Shown here piece after piece: positions 46,110 to 54,340 of a DNA stretch of 64,000 nt. Source of the DNA: Bradyrhizobium sp. JYMT SZCCT0428 (GTDB lineage: Bacteria; Pseudomonadota; Alphaproteobacteria; Rhizobiales; Xanthobacteraceae). Position 1 is the stretch's first letter; each line of letters opens with the position of its first letter. The DNA lies in assembly GCF_018131075.1 (NCBI RefSeq), contig NZ_JAFCLS010000002.1, positions 124,001 through 188,000 of the forward strand, given 5' to 3'. Made by a program: the position numbers and the translations under genes. The notes under the pieces are model-generated. The model saw nothing but the letters and a program-made list of their open reading frames with translations, did not search any database and was not told where the DNA came from.

Positions 46110-46367
46110 ATGTTCAAGAAATCCCTGATCGTCGCGGCGTCGCTCGCGTTGGCTTCGTCCGCCTTTGCGCAAACCGGAACCAAATCACCTGGCGCATCGG
46201 ATAGCTCACCGGGCCATCAGATGCAGAGTGCCAAGAAATCAACGGCTCCGGGTGCGTCGGAATACGCGCCGGGTCACAAGATGAAGGCTGCCAAGAAGTC
46301 GACGGCACCGGGCGCATCGGAACACGCGCCGGGGCAGACCACGGGCAGCGCCACCAAGAAGAAATAG
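46110..46367 (+). CDS. Small secreted protein with three 20-residue repeats
   Basis: An 85-residue exported protein. ATG at 46110 has a strong AGGAGGAG ribosome site. The Sec signal (MFKKSLIVAASLALASSAFA) is followed by three tandem 20-residue units of the form PGAS-x(3)-PGHxM-x(2)-AKKSTA, encoded by 60-base repeats at 46188-46247, 46248-46307 and 46308-46364 (the last imperfect). The mature chain is basic and probably unstructured. A GGAAC-N16-CATT at 46057-46081 resembles the EcfG general-stress promoter (GGAAC-N16/17-CGTT) with one mismatch. Function unknown; a stress-related, cell-envelope role is possible. A terminator follows. Confidence 0.85.
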   Translation: MFKKSLIVAASLALASSAFAQTGTKSPGASDSSPGHQMQSAKKSTAPGASEYAPGHKMKAAKKSTAPGASEHAPGQTTGSATKKK

Positions 46368-46396
46368 GCTCGCTCGCGAGAGCGACGCGACGCGGA

Positions 46397-46429
46397 GGCC
46401 CGGCACCCGGAGTGTCGGGCCTTCGTTTT
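46397..46429 (+). terminator. Rho-independent terminator
   Basis: GGCCCGGCAC and GTGTCGGGCC pair in nine of ten positions around a five-base loop, followed by TTCGTTTT. It lies 30 bases after the repeat-protein gene and is oriented to end its transcript. Confidence 0.8.
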
Positions 46430-46461
46430 GCACATGGCAAGATTCAGGTCCGCAAGGCGGG

Positions 46462-46830
46462 TCAGGCTTCCGCCTTCACGCGCTGAGCTGTGTCGAACAG
46501 GTCGGCCTGCGCATGAGGCTCTACGGTAGAAAGGTCGTTGATCGGCCCTGTGACTGTTTTGCCGGTGCTCAAAAACTTCACGCCGTAGGTCTTGCCGCGG
46601 CGCCAGACGACTTCGCAGGACTGGTGCTTTGGGCGATCGCGCACCAGCGCCAATCCGAACTTGTCGCGGACGTCGATCGCGACATCGGTCACGATCCTGG
46701 CGCCGCCGGGCGATACATCGAGCACGAAGCATTCGCGGTTGGTGAGGCCATCGTCCATCGTCATCCAGGCCGGCTGCTTGTGCAGCTGCCGGCGCGGTTC
46801 GCGCACAACCTTTGTCTTCAGTGCATCCAT
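46462..46830 (-). CDS. PilZ-domain protein
   Basis: A 122-residue protein consisting of one PilZ domain, a cyclic-di-GMP receptor fold. It opens with REPRRQLHKQPAWMTMDDGL, where RxxxR-like basic residues would bind the ligand, and continues CFVLDVSPGGARIVTDVAID (the D/NxSxxG motif as DVSPGG), then CEVVWRRGKTYGVKFLS. I start it at ATG 46830 rather than 46863. It stands alone. It may sense cyclic-di-GMP made by proteins such as the GGDEF-EAL gene at 4038. Confidence 0.85.
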   Translation of the reverse strand: MDALKTKVVREPRRQLHKQPAWMTMDDGLTNRECFVLDVSPGGARIVTDVAIDVRDKFGLALVRDRPKHQSCEVVWRRGKTYGVKFLSTGKTVTGPINDLSTVEPHAQADLFDTAQRVKAEA

Positions 46831-47056
46831 CGTCACGGGTGACCATCCGTTGCGGATCAGCAAACCACCAACTTGAAGCCAGGGCCGTAAGGTTCCCTTA
46901 GCGCTTTAGCGGCGCATTGAATCGAACTTTACGGATTTGCAGCCGTGCGCCATCGGGGTGGCCGGCATTGTGACGTCGGTCACGGTGGCGGACCGGCCGC
47001 TGTGGTTCTTCCATCACCATCGCAAGTGGCTTTGCCACCCATCAATGGAGACGGAC

Positions 47057-47242
47057 ATGAACACCGACAATCGCGAACTCAACGCAATCGAACTCGACGC
47101 CGCGAGCGGCGGCATGAAGTGGACGCCCGGCACCAAGAACCCCGACGTGATCGACGCCCGCGGCGGTCAGTTCTCGTTCCTCGGATTGACCTTCACCTTG
47201 GACGTCAGAGGCAACATCAGCAGCGTCGGCCCGAGGCCGTAA
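47057..47242 (+). CDS. Double-glycine-leader peptide A
   Basis: A 61-residue peptide from ATG 47057 with a GGAG site. Residues 1-19 (MNTDNRELNAIELDAASGG) form a bacteriocin-type GG leader: hydrophobic Leu/Ile spacing and Ser-Gly-Gly cleavage site. The predicted core (42 residues) is polar with a hydrophobic patch FSFLGLTFTLDV. It shares nine leader positions with peptide B at 47704 (R6 E7 L8 N9 E12 L13 S17 G18 G19). Such leaders direct export and cleavage by C39-peptidase ABC transporters; none is in the window. Function unknown. Confidence 0.75.
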   Translation: MNTDNRELNAIELDAASGGMKWTPGTKNPDVIDARGGQFSFLGLTFTLDVRGNISSVGPRP

Positions 47243-47320
47243 CCCCGGCGCGGCGCGGCGTGGATGCCCACGCTGCCGCCGCGTTGCGGAACCGATAGTA
47301 CCTGAGGGAGTTTTATTTCC

Positions 47321-47548
47321 ATGACCGAACCATTGCCATTGCTGATGGAAAATTCGATCCAGATCGCCTGGGATTATCTCGAGGGGACCGGCGAACTCGG
47401 CGATCCCGAAGTCGCGGCGCGCTTCCTGACGGATGCCGTCGAGACCCTGATCCGGCGTGGCGAAACGCGAAAGCTGATGCTCGCGAACCGGGCTATCGAC
47501 GCCTACAAGCGGTTCAAAGAAGAGCGCCTGTTGTCGCTGGTCTCCTGA
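47321..47548 (+). CDS. Small conserved helical protein between the GG peptides
   Basis: A 75-residue soluble protein from ATG 47321 with GAGGGAG upstream. It is mainly helical and charged (SIQIAWDYLEGTGELGDPEV, then ARFLTDAVETLIRRGETRKL). I recall similar short proteins in Bradyrhizobium but know no family name. It lies between the two GG-leader peptide genes on the same strand, so it might serve them, for example as immunity or processing partner; that is positional inference. Confidence 0.65.
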   Translation: MTEPLPLLMENSIQIAWDYLEGTGELGDPEVAARFLTDAVETLIRRGETRKLMLANRAIDAYKRFKEERLLSLVS

Positions 47549-47703
47549 ACCCACTGCCGACAGTAGCCCGCATGAGCAACACGCGCGGGCTGCTCTGGCT
47601 TTCCCTGTGTGATTCAGCGCACGGTTGATTTTCAGCACGACGGCTAGTCTGCCTGCATGACGCGCGATCTCCGCGCGTCCTTCGGACACAACGGAGCGGG
47701 ACC

Positions 47704-47892
47704 ATGACCAACGAAATTCGCGAACTGAATCTGAACGAGCTTGCGTCCATCAGCGGCGGCACAGATCCCCTTCGCCTCCTGGCTACGGTGTCGCATTTGC
47801 AGGCCAGCAACGCGAACGACGCGTTGGCCGGTGCGCTGGCCGGCGCCCTGGGCGGCGCGGGAGCAAAAGGCCCGTCGCGCAAGATTGGCTGA
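47704..47892 (+). CDS. Double-glycine-leader peptide B
   Basis: A 62-residue peptide from ATG 47704 with GGAGCGGG upstream. The leader is MTNEIRELNLNELASISGG (19 residues), matching class IIb bacteriocin (cerein/lactobin-type) leaders in pattern. The core begins TDPLRLLATVSHLQ and contains a Gly/Ala helix-like stretch ALAGALAGALGGAGAKG with GxxxG-type spacing typical of membrane-active two-peptide bacteriocins. Together with peptide A it could form a pair. No activity can be claimed. Confidence 0.75.
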   Translation: MTNEIRELNLNELASISGGTDPLRLLATVSHLQASNANDALAGALAGALGGAGAKGPSRKIG

Positions 47893-48044
47893 CAGCAGGT
47901 AGCCCGCACGAGCCGCGCGCCCGGCTGTCGCGTTGCTCATCCGGGCTGCCCCTACGGCGACAAATTAGACGAAGGTGTTGTCGCCGCCGTGGAACCAACG
48001 CTTCGATTCAAACTTGAATCTGCGTTCCGCGGAGTGCCAAGACC

Positions 48045-48374
48045 ATGACTGGAATGCCGTTAACCGTGCCCTATGGCGCCGATCAAACGCTCTATCTGGT
48101 GATGGATACGTTCGGTCCGAGGGATTTGCAGCTTCAGAATCCGATCGAGCGCCCCGATCTCGATTCCGTGATCAACGACCTGATGCTGGCGCGCTTCAAC
48201 AACCCGGTCGGAATCTATGCCTTCAACACGCTCGAACACTGGACCGCCGACATCTCCAAAAATGTCGCAGAGGAAATCCAGTGCCGCTGTGATATTGAGG
48301 GAGCTCCGGTGCCGGCGCATCTCGAAGACTTTGTTGCGAACAGCCTGAACAGCGTTCGGACCCGGAAGCCCTAG
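48045..48374 (+). CDS. Hypothetical protein, possibly linked to the GG peptides
   Basis: A 109-residue soluble protein from ATG 48045 (GGAG upstream; ATG 48054 is an alternative). No signal or membrane segment. The text TLYLVMDTFGPRDLQLQNPI, DLDSVINDLMLARFNNPVGI and FNTLEHWTADISKNVAEEIQ is mixed alpha/beta; I recognise no family. A 41-residue membrane gene follows 17 bases after its stop, so the two may share a transcript. Confidence 0.65.
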   Translation: MTGMPLTVPYGADQTLYLVMDTFGPRDLQLQNPIERPDLDSVINDLMLARFNNPVGIYAFNTLEHWTADISKNVAEEIQCRCDIEGAPVPAHLEDFVANSLNSVRTRKP

Positions 48375-48391
48375 ATGGATTGGAAGCACCA

Positions 48392-48517
48392 ATGAATTGG
48401 GTTTACTGGAATACGTTCTGGTCGCTGGTCGTCAGCTCGATCTGGTTCATGACCATCGTCTCGCATCCCGACTCCGTCGTCGTCGACCGGCATCCCTCCA
48501 AGCCGCCCGCGCGTTAA
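48392..48517 (+). CDS. 41-residue membrane micro-protein
   Basis: MNWVYWNTFWSLVVSSIWFM then TIVSHPDSVVVDRHPSKPPA and a final R. It is a Trp-rich single membrane segment (about residues 3-24) with a polar, basic tail. The start lies 17 bases after the stop of the 109-residue gene, with GGAAGC as a possible ribosome site. The Trp/aromatic interface pattern supports real selection. Function unknown. Confidence 0.55.
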   Translation: MNWVYWNTFWSLVVSSIWFMTIVSHPDSVVVDRHPSKPPAR

Positions 48518-48862
48518 GCGCACGAAATAGGCGCTGCCCAAAAAAGCAGCCGCTTCACTCCCCCGCGGAATCCCGGGAGGTCGAGTGCCTCGACCACCCC
48601 CAGGGGATCGCTGAGCCATTGCGCCCAGCGCCCGGACGCTTCCTCGCGCCGCACCGCGCGGGCGAAGTAGCGGCCGCTGCTGAAACCAGAGTCCTTTCTT
48701 TGCGGGGCCGGTTTCGACCGGAAGACTGCTTGTACGTCCCCGAACGCCTGACTGCGTTTAGGGATTGCAGGCCGGCAACGGCAAAGCGTCGATGCAGGGA
48801 AACGCAATGACACCGTAGTGATACGGAAGACAAATCACCCGCAAATCATTTATGCACGTACC
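48518..48862. other. Intergenic region without recognisable features
   Basis: About 345 bases between two micro-protein genes. Open frames on both strands here lack ribosome sites and coding character. I see no repeat, dyad or RNA gene. Confidence 0.5.
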
Positions 48863-48988
48863 ATGGAAATCGCCCTCACCGTCATGCTCGCCTTCGTCGG
48901 CATCGCCTCCTGCGCGGTCGTGATGATCAGGATGTGGGGCCCGGAGGCATTGGCTTTCCGGAGAAGGTCGTCGCGGGATACGAAGTAG
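48863..48988 (+). CDS. 41-residue membrane micro-protein
   Basis: MEIALTVMLAFVGIASCAVV then MIRMWGPEALAFRRRSSRDT and K. One N-terminal membrane helix (about 3-24) followed by a basic tail, the usual pattern of an inner-membrane micro-protein. There is no strong Shine-Dalgarno before ATG 48863, so support is only the frame and composition. It precedes the cytochrome c gene by 192 bases. Confidence 0.4.
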   Translation: MEIALTVMLAFVGIASCAVVMIRMWGPEALAFRRRSSRDTK

Positions 48989-49180
48989 CTCGCACGCTGG
49001 TCAGGCGATGCGCGCGCCGACGCTCCAGGAATGAAGCGTACGGCGCCTCCCCCTTTGAAGTGCAACCCGCCACCTTGTGATCGTCGAATTTCATCAGGCC
49101 GTGAGCCGCCGATTGCTTCACGGCCAGGGAAACCTTCGCTGCCTCGCGCGTTTGTTCGCAGGGAATACGGAGGACGGCTG

Positions 49181-49594
49181 ATGCGAAGCCTGGTTCCAGC
49201 CATGATTCCAGCCTTGAGCGGGATGGCGTGCCTGATGTTGTCGTCGTCAGCCGCATCGCAAGCACAGGCGCAAGGCGCGGATGCTGCCGCCGGTCAACAG
49301 GCGTTCAACAATGCGTGCCGGACCTGCCACACCGTCAAGGAGGGCGATAACCGGCAAGGCCCAAATCTGCACAAAATTATCGGGCGGAAGGCAGGATCGC
49401 TGCCGGACTACGGCTATTCCAGCGCCATGAAGGAAGCAGGCTTCGCCTGGGACGCCGACAAGCTCGAGCGTTTCATGGCTAACGCCGATGCGGTCGTGCC
49501 CGGCAACACTATGAAGCCGTATGGCGGTCTCGCATCGGCGGACGAGCGGGCAAAGATCATTGCTTACTTGCAGTCGGGCACGGCCGGTCAATAA
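49181..49594 (+). CDS. Class I cytochrome c (c2-like)
   Basis: A 137-residue periplasmic electron carrier. The start ATG at 49181 has GGAGG upstream. A Sec signal (about residues 1-31, ending QAQAQG) precedes one haem site, CRTCH (about residues 46-50). The motif GPNLHKIIGRKAGSLPDY with AMKEAGFAWDADKLERFMAN and the axial-ligand Met in VVPGNTMKPYGGL are those of cytochrome c2/mitochondrial-type c. No partner oxidase or dehydrogenase gene is nearby. Confidence 0.92.
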   Translation: MRSLVPAMIPALSGMACLMLSSSAASQAQAQGADAAAGQQAFNNACRTCHTVKEGDNRQGPNLHKIIGRKAGSLPDYGYSSAMKEAGFAWDADKLERFMANADAVVPGNTMKPYGGLASADERAKIIAYLQSGTAGQ

Positions 49595-49745
49595 CAGGCT
49601 GAAGGTTTCCGGATTTCGCTGCGCTCATCCGGGCTACGCACTGATGCGCGCTCGCTTCACGTGCGTATCGGGAATACATTGACCTGGATCAACATTGCCG
49701 GCGGTCCAAGTGTACCGGTGTTGTGCCGACTTCGAGGAAACTCCA

Positions 49746-50030
49746 ATGCGCACTTTGGCTTTGACGATTATGACAATGAGTATCGTCCTGGCAGGCGGGC
49801 AAGCCCGGGCTCAGACATATGGCCCTGGTTTTTACGGTCCCCAGGCTTATGAGAGCGTTCGGAATAGCTACTGCCTGCAAGGCCGCGTATGGGGCTATCC
49901 GGGGAATTGCCAATTTTCCAGCTACGCCCAATGCATGGCCACCGCTAATGGTACCGACGCCTATTGCGGGATCAATCCGCACTACGCCTTCGCACTCCAG
50001 CGGCGCGGCGACTATCGACCCCGATACTGA
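49746..50030 (+). CDS. DUF3551-type small secreted protein
   Basis: A 94-residue exported protein; ATG 49746 is preceded by GAGGAAA. The signal peptide (MRTLALTIMTMSIVLAGGQA, cleavage after ARA) is followed by YCLQGRVWGYPGNCQFSSYA and QCMATANGTDAYCGINPHYA, the DUF3551 pattern with four Cys. The family is expanded in Bradyrhizobium and has no known function. Confidence 0.85.
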   Translation: MRTLALTIMTMSIVLAGGQARAQTYGPGFYGPQAYESVRNSYCLQGRVWGYPGNCQFSSYAQCMATANGTDAYCGINPHYAFALQRRGDYRPRY

Positions 50031-50141
50031 GCGGCCGTGAAGCAATGTCGCTGCAGTAGCGGATGTCTCGTCGACAGCATCGTTCTCGGGGCGCGCGGAC
50101 CGTTGGCCGGATCATGGGCGCTCATACGGGCGACGCGCGCC

Positions 50142-51530
50142 CTACTCCGCCGCCGCTTCCCGCACATAACGCGCCGTCGGCGTCCGCATCGTCACCAGTT
50201 CTTCGGCCGCGGTCGGATGCAGCGCGATGGTGGCGTCGAAATCGGCCTTGGTCGCTTTCATCTTCACGGCGATGCCGACGGCCTGCGTGATCTCGGCGGC
50301 GGCTTCGCCGACGATGTGGCAGCCGAGCACACGGTCGGTTAAGCCGTCGACCACGAGCTTCATCAGGACGCGGGTGTCGCGGCCGGACATCGTCGCCTTG
50401 ATGGGGCGGAAATCGGTCTTGTAGATATCGACGTGGCTGAACTGCGCGCGGGCTTCGGCTTCGGTGAGGCCCACGGTGCCGACTTCGGGCTGCGAGAACA
50501 CCGCGGTCGGGATGGTGGCGTGATCGACCTGCACCGCCCGCTTGCCGAACACGGTGTCGGCGAAAGCATGGCCCTCGCGGATCGCCACCGGCGTCAAATT
50601 GATACGGTGGGTGACGTCGCCGATGGCGTAGATGTTCGGTACGGACGTTTTCGACCAGGCGTCGACGGCGATGCCGCCGTTCTTCGGATTGATGGCGACG
50701 CCAGCGGTCTCCAGCCCGAGATTGGCGACGTTGGGATGGCGGCCGATCGCGAACATCACCTGGTCCGAGGCGATGCTCGATCCGCTGGAGAGGTGCGTGG
50801 TGAATTCCTTGCCGTGTTTTTCGATTTTCGCGATGGTGCAGCCGGTGATGATGTTGATGCCCTGCTTCTCCATCTCCGCGCGCACATGCTTGCGCACGTC
50901 CTCGTCGAAACCGCGCAAAATGTTGTCGCCGCGATAGATCACGGTGACGTCGGCGCCGTAGCCTTTGAAGATGCCGGCGAATTCGAGCGCGATATAGCCG
51001 CCACCCTGGATCACGATGCGCCGGGGCAACTCGGTGAGGTGAAACGCCTCGTCCGAGGAGATCACGTGCTCGATGCCGGGAATTTCGGCGCCATGGTTGG
51101 GCCGGCCGCCGGTCGCGATCAGAATGGTTTGCGCGGTGACGCGCTTGCCGTCGGACAGACGCAGCGTGTGGGCGTCTTCCAGCACCGCGCGGGCCTTCAC
51201 CACCTGTGCGCCTGACTTTTCGACGTTGGTCGTGTAGATGCCCTCGAGCCGCGCGATCTCCCTGTCCTTGTTGGCGACCAGCGTCTTCCAGTCGAAGGAG
51301 ACTTCCGGGATGGTCCAGCCGAAGCCGGCGGCGTCCTCGATCTCGTGACGGACATGCGAGCCGATCACGAACAGCTTTTTCGGCACGCAGCCGCGGATCA
51401 CGCAGGTGCCGCCCATCCGGTATTCTTCGGCGACCATCACTTTGGCGCCGTAGCCGGCCGCGATGCGCGCGGCGCGGACGCCGCCCGAACCGCCACCGAT
51501 GACAAACAGATCGACGTCGTATTCAGCCAT
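50142..51530 (-). CDS. gor: Glutathione reductase
   Basis: NADPH-dependent reduction of glutathione disulfide. The 462 residues from ATG 51530 (MAEYDVDLFVIGGGSGGVRA) carry the FAD motif GGGSGGVRAAR, the redox disulfide GGTCVIRGCVPKKL, the NADPH motif GGGYIALEFAGIFKG with ATGGRP before it, and the C-terminal HPTAAEE with the catalytic His/Glu. The GCVPKKL text is the glutathione-reductase type. It is the last of three minus-strand genes: rpiA, DUF2059 gene, gor. Confidence 0.96.
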   Translation of the reverse strand: MAEYDVDLFVIGGGSGGVRAARIAAGYGAKVMVAEEYRMGGTCVIRGCVPKKLFVIGSHVRHEIEDAAGFGWTIPEVSFDWKTLVANKDREIARLEGIYTTNVEKSGAQVVKARAVLEDAHTLRLSDGKRVTAQTILIATGGRPNHGAEIPGIEHVISSDEAFHLTELPRRIVIQGGGYIALEFAGIFKGYGADVTVIYRGDNILRGFDEDVRKHVRAEMEKQGINIITGCTIAKIEKHGKEFTTHLSSGSSIASDQVMFAIGRHPNVANLGLETAGVAINPKNGGIAVDAWSKTSVPNIYAIGDVTHRINLTPVAIREGHAFADTVFGKRAVQVDHATIPTAVFSQPEVGTVGLTEAEARAQFSHVDIYKTDFRPIKATMSGRDTRVLMKLVVDGLTDRVLGCHIVGEAAAEITQAVGIAVKMKATKADFDATIALHPTAAEELVTMRTPTARYVREAAAE

Positions 51531-51588
51531 GGTCAGCCCTTGTCGTTTCTCCCTCGCCCGCAAGCGGGGCGAGGCAGAAACAAGTGGA

Positions 51589-52134
51589 TCAGATTTCCTT
51601 GCCGCGCTTCCTCATCTCGGTGCGAAACTGGCCGTTGATCACCTCGGCAAAGGACTGCGCCCAATCGTTCATATAGGCCATGCTGCCCGAGATCGCCCTC
51701 GGTTCGTTCAGAATCAGTTTCTGGCCGAGCGGCGATTTGTAGAATGTCACCAGATCCTTCAATTCCTGCTCGGTGAATTCGTTGGCGTAGATCTGCGCCA
51801 TGCCGTCGCCGATTTCCTTTTCGCGGCCGGTCAGATTCTTGGCGACGATCACCGCGACCTCGTTGAGGTCCTTCTGGTAGTTGAGGTTGGCCCCGAGCAG
51901 CACGTTCTTGGTCTTCTCGACGAGGCTGGGAATGGCGTTGGCGTACATCGCGACCGCGTTCTTCATGGTCAGAATTTCCTTGGCCGCGGCGATTGCGGCG
52001 GGCGACACCGGCTTGCCCGGTACAGTCACAGTGGCCGCAGGGCCGTTTTTCTGCTGCGCCATGGCCGGCGCTCCGATCAGCGCCAGCGCCACCGCGAGAC
52101 CCGCAGCCGACAAACTTCCCGAAAAACTCTTCAT
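51589..52134 (-). CDS. DUF2059 secreted protein
   Basis: A 181-residue exported protein from ATG 52134 with GAGGAGA upstream. The signal peptide MKSFSGSLSAAGLAVALALI ends AMA. The mature chain is helical and carries the DUF2059 core EIGDGMAQIYANEFTEQELK, DLVTFYKSPLGQKLILNEPR. Function unknown. It is 25 bp after rpiA and 58 bp before gor on the same strand. Confidence 0.9.
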   Translation of the reverse strand: MKSFSGSLSAAGLAVALALIGAPAMAQQKNGPAATVTVPGKPVSPAAIAAAKEILTMKNAVAMYANAIPSLVEKTKNVLLGANLNYQKDLNEVAVIVAKNLTGREKEIGDGMAQIYANEFTEQELKDLVTFYKSPLGQKLILNEPRAISGSMAYMNDWAQSFAEVINGQFRTEMRKRGKEI

Positions 52135-52159
52135 TCCAATTCTCCTCAAAGATTCGGCG

Positions 52160-52852
52160 CTATCGCCGCTCAACTACGCGAATTCCCTGTGCGCCGGCCA
52201 GCACGGCCGTGCGGGCCAGGCCAATGAACAGACCGTGTTCGACGACGCCCGGGATCACGCTCAACATGCCTGCCAGACTCGGCGCATCCGGTATTTTCCC
52301 AAGATGGGCATCCACAATCCAGTGGCCGCCATCGGTGACAAAAACGTGGCCGTCTTTGGCTTTCCGGACCTCCATTTGCCCGGAAACGCCGCTTTGCGCA
52401 AATGCTGACACGATCGCCCGCTGCGTTGCCGCAAGCCCGAACGGGATAACCTCGACAGGCAGGGGGAAGCGGCCGAGAACATCGACCCACTTGCTGTCGT
52501 CGGCGATCACGATCATGCGATCGGAGGCCGCCGCGACGATCTTCTCCCGTAGCAGCGCACCGCCGCCGCCCTTGATGAGATTGAGCGCGCCGTCGCACTC
52601 GTCGGCGCCGTCGACGGTGAGATCGAGGTGGTCGATCTCGTCGAGCGTGGTCAGCGGCACGCCGCAGGCCTGCGCCTGTGCGCGGGTCGCCTCGGAGGTC
52701 GGCACACCGATCACGCGCATGCCCTTCGCGACCTTCTCGCCGAGCAGGTCGACAAAGTGCTTGGCGGTCGAGCCGGTGCCGAGCCCGAGCTTCATGCCGT
52801 CCTGTACATGCTCCAGCGCGCGCGCCGCCGCCTGTCGTTTCAATGCGTCCAT
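52160..52852 (-). CDS. rpiA: Ribose-5-phosphate isomerase A
   Basis: Interconverts ribose 5-phosphate and ribulose 5-phosphate in the pentose phosphate pathway. The 230 residues from ATG 52852 include [18 protein letters not shown] (phosphate loop), [20 protein letters not shown] (catalytic Asp and Lys) and [20 protein letters not shown] with the catalytic Glu. Housekeeping. Divergent from gph, 147 bp apart, and leads the unit with the DUF2059 and gor genes. Confidence 0.96.
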   Translation of the reverse strand: MDALKRQAAARALEHVQDGMKLGLGTGSTAKHFVDLLGEKVAKGMRVIGVPTSEATRAQAQACGVPLTTLDEIDHLDLTVDGADECDGALNLIKGGGGALLREKIVAAASDRMIVIADDSKWVDVLGRFPLPVEVIPFGLAATQRAIVSAFAQSGVSGQMEVRKAKDGHVFVTDGGHWIVDAHLGKIPDAPSLAGMLSVIPGVVEHGLFIGLARTAVLAGAQGIRVVERR

Positions 52853-52999
52853 GTCCACGAGGATATGCCCTTTGAAGATCCGCCGGTCTGGCGGCGCATA
52901 TCTAGCGTCGTTTGCCGGGCAGGAACAGCGCAAACGAGGGCTAAATCGGCCCTATCGACCCACTTGCATCATCACGCCCGGGCCGGTAGCGAATGACAA

Positions 53000-53686
53000 A
53001 TGACAGCTCCCCGCACCCTCGTATTCGATCTCGACGGCACGCTCGTCGAAACCGCGCCCGACCTGATTGGTGCGCTCAACTTCGTGCTGGACCGCGAAGG
53101 CCTGGCGCCTGTTCCACTCGCGAAGGCGCGCAACATGATCGGCGCCGGCGCGCGCAAGCTGATCGAGCGCGGCCTCGAGCTCGAGGACCGCTCCGTGAGC
53201 GTGGATGAGCTCAACCGGCTGACCAAGGATTTCGTCGCCTATTATGCGGAACATATCGCCGATGAATCGCGCCCTTTCGAAGGGCTGGAAGCGGCGCTGG
53301 ATGAACTGGAAGGGCAAGGCTTTCGCTTTGCGGTCTGCACCAACAAACTGGAATGGCTGTCAAAACTGCTGCTCGACAAGCTCGACCTCAGCAAGCGGTT
53401 CGCCGCTATCTGCGGCGCGGACACGTTTGGCGTCTCAAAGCCCGATCCGGTGATCCTGCAGCAGACGCTGGCCCGGGCCGGCGCGCAGCTCGCCGGCGCC
53501 ATCATGGTCGGCGATGCCGGTCCAGATATCGGCGTGGCCCGGCGCGCGGGCATTCCGGTGATCGGGGTCGAATTCGGCTACACCGACGTGCCGATTGCCG
53601 AGCTGAAGCCGGACCGGCTGATCGGCCATTTTCGCGAACTGCCGGCGGCGGTGAACAGCCTGATTGGCGCTGCCACATCCATATAA
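53000..53686 (+). CDS. gph: Phosphoglycolate phosphatase (HAD family)
   Basis: Dephosphorylates 2-phosphoglycolate. It is 228 residues of the HAD superfamily: motif I VFDLDGTLVETAPDL (nucleophile Asp), motif II CTNKLE (Thr), motif III KP in GVSKPDP, motif IV VGDAGPDIGVARRAG. The cap (about 17-88) is the helical Gph type. It is divergent from rpiA, a common alphaproteobacterial neighbour. Its stop codon lies inside an AT-rich inverted repeat. Confidence 0.93.
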   Translation: MTAPRTLVFDLDGTLVETAPDLIGALNFVLDREGLAPVPLAKARNMIGAGARKLIERGLELEDRSVSVDELNRLTKDFVAYYAEHIADESRPFEGLEAALDELEGQGFRFAVCTNKLEWLSKLLLDKLDLSKRFAAICGADTFGVSKPDPVILQQTLARAGAQLAGAIMVGDAGPDIGVARRAGIPVIGVEFGYTDVPIAELKPDRLIGHFRELPAAVNSLIGAATSI

Positions 53687-53710
53687 CATATTGATTTATA
53701 TATGTTATAT
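53681..53710. terminator. AT-rich inverted repeat at the gph stop
   Basis: ATATAACATA and TATGTTATAT are exact complements around ten bases, and one further pair can form. It overlaps the gph stop codon. It is strikingly AT-rich for this genome. It could be an mRNA 3'-end hairpin, though it lacks G/C in the stem and a T-run, or a protein-binding site for the next gene at 53830. Confidence 0.4.
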
Positions 53711-53829
53711 TTATCCCTCCTTGCCGGCGTTAACCATCCTTTGGTGAATCTGCACGGTGCGGTTGCGGCCCTGTTTTCACGCTCCTATGGTGCGGATCGG
53801 GGATTGTGGCTGATCGCCGCAGGTGAGTG

Positions 53830-54291
53830 ATGATCATAGGTCGAGTGTTCGCGATTGCCGTTGCCGGAGCCTCTCTGGCCGGCTGTTCCTCGTTTTCCAT
53901 GGATTCCTTCAAGCCGACGCCACCGCCGATCCAGCTCCAGCTGGAGTCGGTGCCACCAGGCGCGGATGCCACCACCTCGGTCGGACCGGGCTGCAAGACC
54001 CCCTGCTCGGTTGCGGTCGCCGCCCCCGATTCCGGCTTTACGGTCACCTTCGCGATGCCGAGGTTCCAGCCGGTCACGGTTCCCGTTCAGTTGATCCGCG
54101 ACCCCGGCGACTTCACGACGCCGGCCTCCACCACGGTCGATCCCAATCCCGTGGTCGCCGAGCTGAAGCCCGCCGGGCCGCCGCCTCGCAAAATGCGGCC
54201 GAAGAAGAAGCCGAAGCCTACGGCAGCCGCGCCCGCCGCCGCCTCCCCGTTCCCGAGCAACGCCGCGCCGGCGGCGCAGCCGGCCCGCTGA
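53830..54291 (+). CDS. Small outer-membrane-type lipoprotein
   Basis: A 153-residue lipoprotein: MIIGRVFAIAVAGASLAGCS gives the lipobox LAGC with Cys19. The mature part has a PEGA-like region (ESVPPGADATTSVGPGCKTP, CSVAVAAPDSGFTVTFAMPR) with a paired Cys, then a Lys/Pro-rich and Ala/Pro-rich tail that may cross the periplasm. Starts at GTG 53827 and ATG 53830 are both possible. Function unknown. Confidence 0.82.
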   Translation: MIIGRVFAIAVAGASLAGCSSFSMDSFKPTPPPIQLQLESVPPGADATTSVGPGCKTPCSVAVAAPDSGFTVTFAMPRFQPVTVPVQLIRDPGDFTTPASTTVDPNPVVAELKPAGPPPRKMRPKKKPKPTAAAPAAASPFPSNAAPAAQPAR

Positions 54292-54340
54292 TCGGCTCCG
54301 CACCGGAAAGCTGCAGATTGTAGCCGTCCAGCTTCGTGCC

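Noticed and set aside
48555..48833. 92-codon minus-strand frame between the micro-proteins
   Set aside because: Ser/Arg-rich, no ribosome site, and overlaps no recognisable domain.
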